From CAZUXY01 sp964624235 (GTDB lineage Bacteria > Spirochaetota > UBA4802 > UBA5368), in assembly GCA_964624235.1 (NCBI GenBank), contig CAZUXY010000075.1, positions 1 through 16,773 on the forward strand: a stretch of 16,773 nucleotides of DNA. Reading direction: 5' to 3'. Made by a program: the position numbers and the translations under genes. A model generated the notes under the pieces. The model had not been told where the DNA came from and made no database searches. It saw nothing but the letters and a program-made list of their open reading frames with translations. Shown in pieces: positions 1 through 6,750 of the stretch. Every line of letters begins with the position of its first letter. Within the stretch, counting starts at the first letter, position 1.

Positions 1-24
1 ATGACTGAGGGGTAGCATGATATT

Positions 25-924
25 ATGTCTAAAGAACTGGTTGAAGAGATTTATCAGGAGATTCAGGTGCGGAACGAAAAACCCGGGGCGCGTTCCGTTG
101 TCCATTCGGACGATTTTCTGAAATACATCACCGCCTCAACCGGGGTTGAGCCCGAACTGGTGAAGAAAATCATACAGGTATTGATTGACAGCCATATGAT
201 TTTTTCCATAGAGATCGTCGCCGAGGACAAACTGAGGAATATCCCGAGGGTAGAAGGATACGTAAAAACGGATATAGAGATAATCCGCAAACTGAAAAAT
301 TATTTCCAGGCGGAACTGGTCAGGGAATACGAGCATCAGTTCCATAAAAACCTCATGGTCCATCAGATTGTTAAAGAAATCTTTCCCATGCTGAAGAGCT
401 ACAACAATACGTCCATTGGGCAGATTGCGAACAAGGCAATCATGCTGGAAGAGTACGAAAGACTGCTGGAAAAGGAATTCGTCAATTATACCGATGACTG
501 GAAGCAGGAAAGACTGCTGCGGGAAATGGAAGTGGAAAATCTTCACCGTCCCCTCGTTGAAAAAGAAAGAACCGCGGGTATAAGCTCACTGGACGACAAA
601 AACCAGAGGGCCGTCGATTCACGGGTATATGTAGACTTCATTTCCAAGAGCAAGAGCTACCCGCTCAACCGGATACTGAAGATTTACGGCCTGCGCTTTT
701 TCCTCCAGGTCAACCTGCGCAAGTACCAGTTTGCATACATCGAAAAAGTCGTGAAAGACCGCCAGATCCAGAAGCGATCAGACCTGCTTATGCTACAGGA
801 TATGATCCGTACCATCAAGAAAAACATTGGAAGGGACGAAAATCTGGATAAATACCTGGAAGACCTTTACGGCCTCGAAAGGACACTGGCACACCGTCTT
901 TACTTTACCTCAAAGCAGTCCTGA
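25..924 (+). CDS. Conserved-looking hypothetical protein, mostly helical
   Basis: I do not recognise this 299-residue protein. It has no signal peptide, membrane segment or cysteine cluster, so it is probably cytoplasmic. It is rich in charged residues and reads as almost entirely alpha-helical. Residues about 28-65 (FLKYITASTG...IDSHMIFSIEIV) look like a winged-helix or similar small helical fold, and residues about 170-290 are long amphipathic helices rich in Lys, Arg, Glu and Leu. A GAGGGG purine run at 7-12 lies 12 nt before the ATG, an acceptable but distant ribosome site. A short open frame ending in TAG at 13-15 could be the tail of an upstream gene. Its 3' end overlaps the convergent M48 peptidase gene by 15 bp. 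Codon use is consistent with a real gene, but the function is unknown; a nucleic-acid-binding role is only a guess from the N-terminus. Confidence 0.8.
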   Translation: MSKELVEEIYQEIQVRNEKPGARSVVHSDDFLKYITASTGVEPELVKKIIQVLIDSHMIFSIEIVAEDKLRNIPRVEGYVKTDIEIIRKLKNYFQAELVREYEHQFHKNLMVHQIVKEIFPMLKSYNNTSIGQIANKAIMLEEYERLLEKEFVNYTDDWKQERLLREMEVENLHRPLVEKERTAGISSLDDKNQRAVDSRVYVDFISKSKSYPLNRILKIYGLRFFLQVNLRKYQFAYIEKVVKDRQIQKRSDLLMLQDMIRTIKKNIGRDENLDKYLEDLYGLERTLAHRLYFTSKQS

Positions 925-2034
925 TGTTTTTTCGGTTTCAATGACTGAACGTATCCGTTTACTTATCGACGGGTGGCTGTAAAACAGAAATTCAATCAGA
1001 GGATGAGGTTCCCGGTCTGCCAGGTTCATGGCTGCCAGCTTGTTCAGGGCGGAAACGAAAGCGTCACGATTGCCCGTCGCCTGTACAGCGTGACGGTCGG
1101 CCTGACGTTCATGCCGGCGTGAAACCGCATTGAGGACGGGCAGGATGAGCAGGCTGAAAAGGCTCAGGTAGAAAAGAAGCAGCGGTGTTGCCGCTATATC
1201 GTTAAGGTGTGAGAATCCCCTTAAATGAAGGGTCGCTTCGAATGCCCGGCCGCAAAGATAAAATCCCCCAAAAATAACGATGCCGCTCTGTATCAGGTTT
1301 TTTATTAAATGACGACCGGCATAATGTCCGGCCTCATGAGCGACAATGGTTTCAATTTCATCGTTGGAAAAATTTTTCAGCAGCGTGTCACTGAGGATTA
1401 TCCTGCGGCTTCTTCCGATGCCTGTAAATCCGGCGTTGGCCTTGCGGGTATCTTTGCTCATATTGAATGAAAAGATGCCGTTGATGCGGATGTTCATTGA
1501 GTCCATGAGAACCTGGAGCCTGCTTATCAGCGGTTCCTCCTGCAGGGGTGTAAAACGGTAAAAAAGCGGGAAGAGTATAACCGGGGCAAGCCTTGCCAGA
1601 AGGATCACAAACAGGTACACAAAAATACTGAAATAAAGCCACCACCATGATCCGTTCGTCGACAGGCAGTAATAGAACAAAACGGCGGCAGGTATCCCGA
1701 TTACCAGGCTGAGGAGTGTTGATTTGCAGCGTTCCCACAACCAGGCGGAAATATTCTGGTTTGAGAGCCGGTAGCTGTGTTCGAGTACATAAGTGGAAAT
1801 GAAATCCAGGGGCAGTGTCAGCAGAGATATCCCCGCTCCCAGCAAGCCCGCGAATAACAGAAACTGCACGTAGGGATGGTCCGTACGGTTGCGCACCCAT
1901 TCCAGCACGTGAGGTGAAATGTCAGAAAAAGCACACACCGTAAGGTATCCCAGGGACAGCATCATGTCCGCCAGGGAGAAAGCCATCTTTGTGCGGTGAT
2001 ATCTTTTCGCTTCAGCCCGCCCGTTACAGGTCAT
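910..2034 (-). CDS. M48 family (Ste24/CAAX prenyl protease-type) membrane zinc metallopeptidase
   Basis: This is an integral-membrane zinc endopeptidase of the M48A type. The zinc site is clear: HEAGH with rev-strand H codon at 1336-1338, preceded by EIETIVA, supplies two His ligands and the catalytic Glu. A second motif, SRRHERQADRHA (third-ligand Glu codon at 1108-1110), matches the ExxxD motif of the family. The SKDTRKANAGFTGIGRSRRIILSDTLL stretch before it is the usual M48 strand/loop region. Several hydrophobic segments precede and surround the active site, as in Ste24. In bacteria such proteins act in inner-membrane protein turnover; prenyl processing is not implied. The open frame extends to a TTG at 2115 (401 aa), but no ribosome site supports it. 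The ATG at 2034 (374 aa) has AAAGGGGA 9 nt upstream, and its N-terminus resembles family starts, so I chose it. An ATG at 2085 is a third option. Confidence 0.9.
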   Translation of the reverse strand: MTCNGRAEAKRYHRTKMAFSLADMMLSLGYLTVCAFSDISPHVLEWVRNRTDHPYVQFLLFAGLLGAGISLLTLPLDFISTYVLEHSYRLSNQNISAWLWERCKSTLLSLVIGIPAAVLFYYCLSTNGSWWWLYFSIFVYLFVILLARLAPVILFPLFYRFTPLQEEPLISRLQVLMDSMNIRINGIFSFNMSKDTRKANAGFTGIGRSRRIILSDTLLKNFSNDEIETIVAHEAGHYAGRHLIKNLIQSGIVIFGGFYLCGRAFEATLHLRGFSHLNDIAATPLLLFYLSLFSLLILPVLNAVSRRHERQADRHAVQATGNRDAFVSALNKLAAMNLADREPHPLIEFLFYSHPSISKRIRSVIETEKTSGLL

Positions 2035-2226
2035 AAACGGCGTCCCCTTTATGGTCGGTAAAAATATCCAGCGGAATACTACCATCAACAAAGGCTGAAA
2101 TTTGTCAAAACACAAATAAAATACTTGATGAAATATAAGGGTTTCTTTAGGTGGAGTGATTTGATTTTATCGGGTTCAGACCGGAGTCGGATCCGTGTAA
2201 TAAGATTTTTGCAGGAATGGATAACA

Positions 2227-3294
2227 ATGAAAGTAGGAATACTGGGACTGCCCCAGACGGGTAAAAAAACGCTTTTCGCGCTGTTGACAGGTTCAAAGAC
2301 TCATGCCGGAGTTCAGGAAAACGGGAAGATACTGGACGGAATCGCCGAGATCAGGGACAACCGTTTCGATGATCTGGCTTCGCGTTATGCTCCCGCCAAG
2401 GCCACCAGGGCCAGGATCAGTCTTCAGCTCTTCCCCCGCTTTGAGGTCGGGGTTTTCTCGGAGGGGGCTTTTATACAGGATCTCGGGAAACTGGATGTGA
2501 TCTGTTATATTGCGAGGGGATTCATCGACGTTGCGGTGTATCATGCACTGGGATCAGTGAACCCTGAAAGGGACATCAGGAACTTCAACATGGAACTTGT
2601 ATTACAGGATCTTCTCTTTATTGAAAAACGGCTGGAACGTATCAGATCGGGCAAAAAGCCAGACGGAGATGCCCGCAGGGAAGAGGAGATGCTGTTGCAT
2701 TTTAAGGCACACCTGGAAAGCGGTCTGCCGCTAAGGACGCTCGCGATCGATCGGGATGAGATTCGCATGCTCTCGGGGTACCCCTTGCTGAGCCTTAAAA
2801 AGATGATCGTGGTGCTCAATATTGATGAAGCGGGATTGCGGAACCGGGAGTTATATGTGAATATTAAGAAAATTTTCGAGGATGAGGGCTGCGCCGTTAT
2901 GCAGATTTCGGTAAAGCTTGAATCGGAAATCGCACTGCTGGATTCAACTGAAGAAATTCAGGAGTTTATGCGGGAAGCCGGAATTGAGGAACCCGCGCTG
3001 GAAACTCTCTCCAGATTATGCATGGAGTACCTGGGATTGATATCGTTTTTCACGGTAGGATCCGATGAGGTCAGACAGTGGCTGGTGCGAAAGGGTTCAA
3101 TGGCCCCTGAGGCCGGTGGCGCCATCCATACCGATATACAGCGTGGGTTTATACGATCCGAAGTCATGAAATTCCCCGATATTGTGGAGTACCAGAGTGA
3201 AGAGGGAATTAAAAAGGCCGGGCGGTACTATGTCATGGGGAAAAATTATGAGGTTGAAGACGGGGATATTATGAGTTTTCGTTTTAACGTGTAA
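2227..3294 (+). CDS. Degenerate YchF-like P-loop protein with DUF933/TGS-like C-terminal domain
   Basis: The 355-residue protein is a divergent relative of the OBG-family ATPase/GTPase YchF. The C-terminal third is a near-textbook YchF_C domain: FFTVGSDEVRQWLVRKG, then GGAIHTDIQRGFIRSEV and DGDIMSFRFNV at the very end. The YchF-specific NxxE specificity motif is present as N198-I-D-E. The catalytic core is altered. The P-loop reads GLPQTGKKT, with Lys where YchF has the Mg-binding Ser, and the switch II DxAG motif is absent, replaced by RFEVGVFSEGAF. YchF normally binds ribosomes and acts in stress and translation regulation; this paralogue may bind nucleotide poorly or not at all. The frame is open from 2125, but the ATG at 2227 begins exactly at the conserved MKVGILG and has AGGA 10 nt upstream, so the longer start is unlikely. 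It is followed after 37 nt by the mutY-like gene, probably in the same operon. Confidence 0.88.
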   Translation: MKVGILGLPQTGKKTLFALLTGSKTHAGVQENGKILDGIAEIRDNRFDDLASRYAPAKATRARISLQLFPRFEVGVFSEGAFIQDLGKLDVICYIARGFIDVAVYHALGSVNPERDIRNFNMELVLQDLLFIEKRLERIRSGKKPDGDARREEEMLLHFKAHLESGLPLRTLAIDRDEIRMLSGYPLLSLKKMIVVLNIDEAGLRNRELYVNIKKIFEDEGCAVMQISVKLESEIALLDSTEEIQEFMREAGIEEPALETLSRLCMEYLGLISFFTVGSDEVRQWLVRKGSMAPEAGGAIHTDIQRGFIRSEVMKFPDIVEYQSEEGIKKAGRYYVMGKNYEVEDGDIMSFRFNV

Positions 3295-3307
3295 GAGATC
3301 AAAGGAA

Positions 3308-3320
3308 GGCTCTGACCCCT
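3308..3320 (-). repeat. Solo copy of the GGGGTCAGAGCC palindromic repeat
   Basis: GGCTCTGACCCCT reads as AGGGGTCAGAGCC on the minus strand. It is the same element seen near 6.5, 8.9-9.1 and 16.4-16.6 kb. It fills part of the 37-nt gap between the YchF-like stop codon and the mutY-like start, where a ribosome site would be expected. No partner copy is nearby. Confidence 0.8.
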
Positions 3321-3331
3321 GTGGGATTATT

Positions 3332-4201
3332 ATGGATTTCTATAAAAACCAGGATGAAAATTTCATCAGCCGAGTGAGGGATTCGGGTCTGGATGATACT
3401 ACATTCCGGATATTCCGGGGAATGATTCTTTCGTTTTATGACCTCCATGGACGCTTGCTTCCATGGCGCAGTAACGTTACCCCCTATCGTGTGTTCATTT
3501 CGGAGGTGATGCTTCAGCAGACCCAGGTTGATCGTGTGGCGGCCAGGTTTCCTCTTTTCATGGAGGTGTTCCCCGATTTTAATGCACTGGCGGAATCATC
3601 ACTGGAAAAAGTGCTGGGTATATGGAAGGGAATGGGTTACAACAGGAGGGCGCTGGCACTTCATAAAAGCGCGAAGATCATCGTTGAACAGTACAACGGG
3701 GAGCCGCTTCCGGACCGGGTTGTATTGATGCAGTTACCGGGTATTGGTCCGGCTACTGCCTCGTCTATTCTTGTCTATGCGTTCAACCGCCCGGAGGTAT
3801 ATATCGAAACCAATATTCGATCGGTATTCATCCATTTTTTTTTCCCGGGGATGGATAAGGTGCCGGATAAAGACATATTGCCCCTTGTCGAAAAGACGCT
3901 TGATAGGGATAATCCGCGCCGCTGGTATAATGCGCTCATGGATAAAGGAGTCATGCTGAAGAAAACATACCGGAATCCTTCGCGAAAGAGTGTGCACTAT
4001 AGAAAACAATCACCGTTTATCAACTCCACACGTCAGCTGCGAGGAGAGATACTTGATATTGTTCTCGCAAAACCCGGGATCACCATTAAAGAGATTATCC
4101 TGATAACACGGAAAGACCTGGCGATGATTGATACCCTTGTGCGTGAGTTGTGCAATGAGGGCTTTTTTAAAAATATTAAAGGACGTTTATTCATCCTTTA
4201 G
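3332..4201 (+). CDS. MutY-like HhH-GPD adenine DNA glycosylase lacking Fe-S cluster and Nudix-like domain
   Basis: The 289-residue protein belongs to the HhH-GPD base-excision glycosylases, closest to MutY, which removes adenine opposite 8-oxoguanine. Visible motifs are LPWR (43-46), SEVMLQQTQV (57-66) with the MutY catalytic Glu at E58, and the helix-hairpin-helix LPGIGPAT (135-142). Ala141 stands where Endo III has its lyase Lys, so it should be monofunctional. The usual DGNVxR segment is ETNIR, putting Glu159 at the catalytic Asp position. The four cysteines of the [4Fe-4S] loop are absent after MDKG (203-206); the only Cys is C274. Residues about 238-289 look like a winged helix and replace the C-terminal 8-oxoG-recognising domain of full MutY (about 350 aa). 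Mismatch specificity is therefore uncertain. No good ribosome site precedes the ATG; an internal ATG at residue 31 is the alternative. A GGCTCTGACCCCT repeat lies 11 nt before the start. Confidence 0.87.
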   Translation: MDFYKNQDENFISRVRDSGLDDTTFRIFRGMILSFYDLHGRLLPWRSNVTPYRVFISEVMLQQTQVDRVAARFPLFMEVFPDFNALAESSLEKVLGIWKGMGYNRRALALHKSAKIIVEQYNGEPLPDRVVLMQLPGIGPATASSILVYAFNRPEVYIETNIRSVFIHFFFPGMDKVPDKDILPLVEKTLDRDNPRRWYNALMDKGVMLKKTYRNPSRKSVHYRKQSPFINSTRQLRGEILDIVLAKPGITIKEIILITRKDLAMIDTLVRELCNEGFFKNIKGRLFIL

Positions 4202-4221
4202 CACTATAATGGTATTTTACA

Positions 4222-4590
4222 TTATTTATCTGTTCTGCTCTCAATTACAAATCCTTCGAGGTGGTAATTATCAAGTTCTTTCAGCGTGTTGTTGTCGAGT
4301 ATCACATCCTCAGTGCTGCATTTTGGAAGGGTGGAGATCAGAGAGAAGAACCGGGAGCTGTCAGGCGTTAGTTTCTTTTTCGCTGTGATGTCTGAATATA
4401 TAATTACTATTATCCCGATTACATGATTATACAGAAAGAGATGGATTCTTTTCAGGATATCTAATAAAAGGTTTATTAATACAAAAAAAGATATTGGCGA
4501 CCGGGAATATGCAGTATTGCCAGAATGCAAGATACCCTGTTGTGTTTCGGGATTTTTCATGCTCCCGGTTTTAATTGAATTTCCTTCCAT
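4222..4590 (-). CDS. Doubtful small single-pass membrane protein
   Basis: An open frame of 122 codons starts at an ATG at 4590 with AAGGA about 8 nt upstream; a longer start at 4641 (139 aa) has no ribosome site. After a polar N-terminus there is one strongly hydrophobic stretch (FFVLINLLLDIL...VIGIIVIIY, about residues 35-65), then a soluble tail containing CSTEDVILDNNTLKELDNYH. I recognise no family. It sits in AT-rich DNA, convergent with the mutY-like gene, ending 21 nt after that gene's stop. The hydrophobic region may simply reflect AT-rich codons, so this could be a spurious frame or a decayed gene. The well-formed hydrophilic C-terminus and the ribosome site are the only arguments for a real gene. 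Confidence 0.3.
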   Translation of the reverse strand: MEGNSIKTGSMKNPETQQGILHSGNTAYSRSPISFFVLINLLLDILKRIHLFLYNHVIGIIVIIYSDITAKKKLTPDSSRFFSLISTLPKCSTEDVILDNNTLKELDNYHLEGFVIESRTDK

Positions 4591-4641
4591 GGGGAATTTC
4601 CTTTTTATGTTTTTTGCACCTGTCTCTTTTTCGGGGTGCAT

Positions 4642-4890
4642 GTTTTTTTATGGGCGCATCTAAGCCATACAATTAATGAATTGTTTGTTTTATATTCTTG
4701 GTTATAAATGGACAAAAGTTAATGAACACCATTAAATTATTACTGAACGTTTATTATATATTTTTAATAAATTATTAATAATTATTATTATATTATACTT
4801 TATTTTTTATTGGAGATCGCATTTTGCATAATGTGTATAAAAACGCAAACATATTTTTGATACAAATTTTCTATTGGATGCAACACCCGC
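4642..4890. other. AT-rich intergenic region upstream of the radical SAM gene
   Basis: About 250 bp with long A/T runs (most extreme at 4724-4810, TTATTATATA-like sequence) and no convincing open frame. It must contain the promoter of the radical SAM gene at 4891. Several TATAAT-like hexamers occur, but in such AT-rich DNA none can be singled out. I see no hairpin terminator, repeat copy or RNA gene in it. Confidence 0.6.
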
Positions 4891-5802
4891 ATGTATAAAT
4901 GTACGATATGTCCACGGCAATGTGATGCAGAAATCAATAACGGTAAATCGGGTTATTGTAAAAAGAGTGACGGATATCCTGTTGCTAAAATCTGTGTGCA
5001 TCATGGTGAAGAGCCGGTACTTACGGGGTCGAAGGGCGTTTGTAATATTTTTTTCTACCACTGCAATCTTCAGTGCATTTATTGTCAGAATTACCAGATC
5101 AGTAGAAATACTGTTACGTTGCACGAAATGGATATTCGGGATATATTGAACACCATAATTCCACTTCTGGATTCTGGAATCCGGTGTGTAGGATTTGTTT
5201 CGCCATCCCACGTAATACCTCAGATGATTGAGATTATTCATGCAATAAATAGTACGGGAAGAAAACCAGTTTATGTAATGAACACCGGTGCATATGACAA
5301 AAAGGAAACACTGGAGTCACTGGAAGGGCTGATCGATGTGTACCTGCCGGATTTCAAGTACATGGACAGGGGAATTGCATTACAATATTCCGGGGTGTCG
5401 GATTATCCAACCATAGGGGTCAGAGCATTAAGGGAAATGTATAAGCAAAAAGGGTCAAATATCTTGATCGGCGAAGATGGTATAATAGAATCGGGGCTGA
5501 TCATACGACATCTGATACTGCCTAATCACGTCGACAACAGTAAAAAGTGTCTCAGCTCAATTGCCGAGGAACTTTCAACCAGGGTTCATATTTCCTTAAT
5601 GTCGCAGTATTATCCAATATATGAAGTGCGTGATAATTTTAAGCTTTCACGCCCAATCACGGAGGCGGAATACAGGGAAGTTGTAGATGAATTACATAAA
5701 CTCGGGTTTAACAGGGGTTGGATTCAGGATTATGGGAGTTATGAAAACTTTCTGCCGAATTTTGAAAGCGATACGCCGTTCCTGGGAATAATACAGATTT
5801 AA
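4891..5802 (+). CDS. Radical SAM protein of the PflX/COG1313 type (PFL-activating-enzyme-like)
   Basis: The 303-residue protein is a radical SAM enzyme resembling the uncharacterised PflX group. The N-terminal CTICPRQC (C4, C7, C11) with C23 forms a small cysteine-rich region typical of the group. After HHGEEPVLTG comes the [4Fe-4S]-SAM motif HCNLQCIYCQNYQ (C58-x3-C62-x2-C65), followed by a TIM-barrel-like region and the conserved tail SLMSQYYPIY. Family members often read GSGTIFF before the motif; here it is GVCNIFF, adding Cys51. The substrate is not established for the group; activation of a glycyl-radical enzyme is suggested only by similarity, and no such enzyme is in the window. The ATG at 4891 begins directly at the conserved N-terminus, but no clear ribosome site precedes it. 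The gene is more AT-rich than genes to the right and is convergent with the RAYT gene, 16 bp away. Confidence 0.88.
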   Translation: MYKCTICPRQCDAEINNGKSGYCKKSDGYPVAKICVHHGEEPVLTGSKGVCNIFFYHCNLQCIYCQNYQISRNTVTLHEMDIRDILNTIIPLLDSGIRCVGFVSPSHVIPQMIEIIHAINSTGRKPVYVMNTGAYDKKETLESLEGLIDVYLPDFKYMDRGIALQYSGVSDYPTIGVRALREMYKQKGSNILIGEDGIIESGLIIRHLILPNHVDNSKKCLSSIAEELSTRVHISLMSQYYPIYEVRDNFKLSRPITEAEYREVVDELHKLGFNRGWIQDYGSYENFLPNFESDTPFLGIIQI

Positions 5803-5818
5803 AAAAATTCCCCTTGTT

Positions 5819-6415
5819 TCACCATGACCATATTATCGATAGCCTTCTCCGATAAGCGTCCTCGAAGTAGAGTAATTGTTTCAGCCTGCTTTTAAAATCG
5901 TTCCCCAGTCTTAGAAAGAAATCGTGATGGTGGATCTTAAGCGTTGGTTCATGCATCTCGTCAAGGTAGTAATTAATACTTCCATAGCGGTAATACCTCG
6001 GGTTGCTTACTTTTCCTTTTCTCACCGGATTGTAGGCGAGATACCAAAGCAACCAGATAAGATATATGACCGGATTTTCTGAATCATCAACGATGGAATC
6101 CCGATACCGTTCATTCCAGAAGGGTCCGAATCTACCGGTGATTCTGTTGTATCGTTCAGCAAAACGTGCCTTGAGGTATTGCATTATCCTCGAGATGGGA
6201 GTCCCGTCGGGGAGTGTCTTTATTATTAAGTGAATATGGTTATCCATTATCTGGTATGCGGTGAGTTCAAAGGTGTAGAATTCCTGGGTTTCCCTTATCA
6301 CCTGAATGAATAATCCTTTGAAATCATCGTCTTTCATTAAAAAACGCCATTCTATACATCTGGTCCAGATATGATAGGTGGTATTTTCTCTCTGGTCTCT
6401 TTTTGCTCGGGGCAT
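5819..6415 (-). CDS. REP-associated tyrosine transposase (RAYT; IS200/IS605-like Y1 HUH nuclease)
   Basis: The 198-residue protein is a single-domain HUH/Y1 endonuclease of the RAYT group. The metal-binding motif is DNHIHLII with H60 and H62. The segment FGPFWNERYRDSIV (about 96-109) and helix LLWYLAYNPVRKGKV (122-136) follow. By alignment with the DYIYINPV segment of the E. coli protein, Y125 is the catalytic Tyr. N-terminal RENTTYHIWTR is the typical first strand. Such enzymes nick and join single-stranded DNA at palindromic REP sequences and are thought to spread them; they usually sit alone at one locus rather than behaving as insertion sequences. All key residues are present and the length is normal, so it looks functional. 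Start ATG at 6415 has GGAGAG 6 nt upstream. Two copies of AGGGGTCAGAGCC lie about 80-120 bp upstream, and seven others are in the window, supporting the pairing of enzyme and repeat. Confidence 0.92.
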   Translation of the reverse strand: MPRAKRDQRENTTYHIWTRCIEWRFLMKDDDFKGLFIQVIRETQEFYTFELTAYQIMDNHIHLIIKTLPDGTPISRIMQYLKARFAERYNRITGRFGPFWNERYRDSIVDDSENPVIYLIWLLWYLAYNPVRKGKVSNPRYYRYGSINYYLDEMHEPTLKIHHHDFFLRLGNDFKSRLKQLLYFEDAYRRRLSIIWSW

Positions 6416-6491
6416 GATGCTCTCCGGATTATTTTGTTTGTTTATGAATTAATACGTATAATGGTGAATTGATGTTAATATTTTTTCGAAA

Positions 6492-6536
6492 AGGGGTCAG
6501 AGCCTAATCACGATCCTGTAATAGGGTCAGAGCCCT
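6492..6536 (+). repeat. Two direct copies of the GGGGTCAGAGCC repeat upstream of the RAYT gene
   Basis: AGGGGTCAGAGCC at 6492-6504 and AGGGTCAGAGCCCT at 6523-6536 (first G changed to A) lie in the same orientation, 31 bp apart. They are in the gap between the RAYT start (6415) and the lipoprotein gene (6751). They are the copies nearest to the transposase. A C-rich run (CCCTCCCCC...CCCCCCC) follows directly. Confidence 0.82.
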
Positions 6537-6657
6537 CCCCCAAAGCCCCCCCAAATTCCTCAGTCCTGTGGTAAAATCAGACCGATGACCTCTTGAGAAA
6601 TAGATTCACCCTGTAATTTATGTTGACTTATTTTCACCAGTGTGGGATCCTGAAATC

Positions 6658-6688
6658 GCAATTGCATTTATTGCATGCAATTATTGCA
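6658..6688. promoter_or_regulatory. Operator-like cluster of ATTGCA repeats and palindromes
   Basis: Three ATTGCA hexamers (6661-6666, 6670-6675, 6683-6688) occur within 28 bp. They overlap a perfect 8-bp palindrome GCAATTGC (6658-6665) and a perfect 12-bp palindrome ATTGCATGCAAT (6670-6681). The cluster lies 63-93 bp upstream of the lipoprotein start. A TTGACT at 6623-6628 could be a -35 hexamer, but its -10 partner is poor. The symmetry suggests a dimeric regulator site; no regulator gene is in the window to pair with it. Confidence 0.4.
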
Positions 6689-6750
6689 CAATTCTATTCC
6701 ACACATAGCGCCACGGAAATAACAAAACTATACCTCGAGGGGGAGGATTT

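Noticed and set aside
1..15. Tail of an upstream plus-strand gene ending in TAG
   Set aside because: Only four codons are in the window, too few to support a coding call.
4874..5149. Overlapping 91-codon plus frame at the start of the radical SAM gene
   Set aside because: It is out of frame with the CxxxCxxC radical SAM reading frame, which explains the DNA.
5819..6415. RAYT gene as part of a classical IS200/IS605 insertion sequence
   Set aside because: No element ends, target sequence or TnpB/IscB partner is visible around it. The protein matches the domesticated-style RAYT group, so I annotate a gene, not an insertion sequence.
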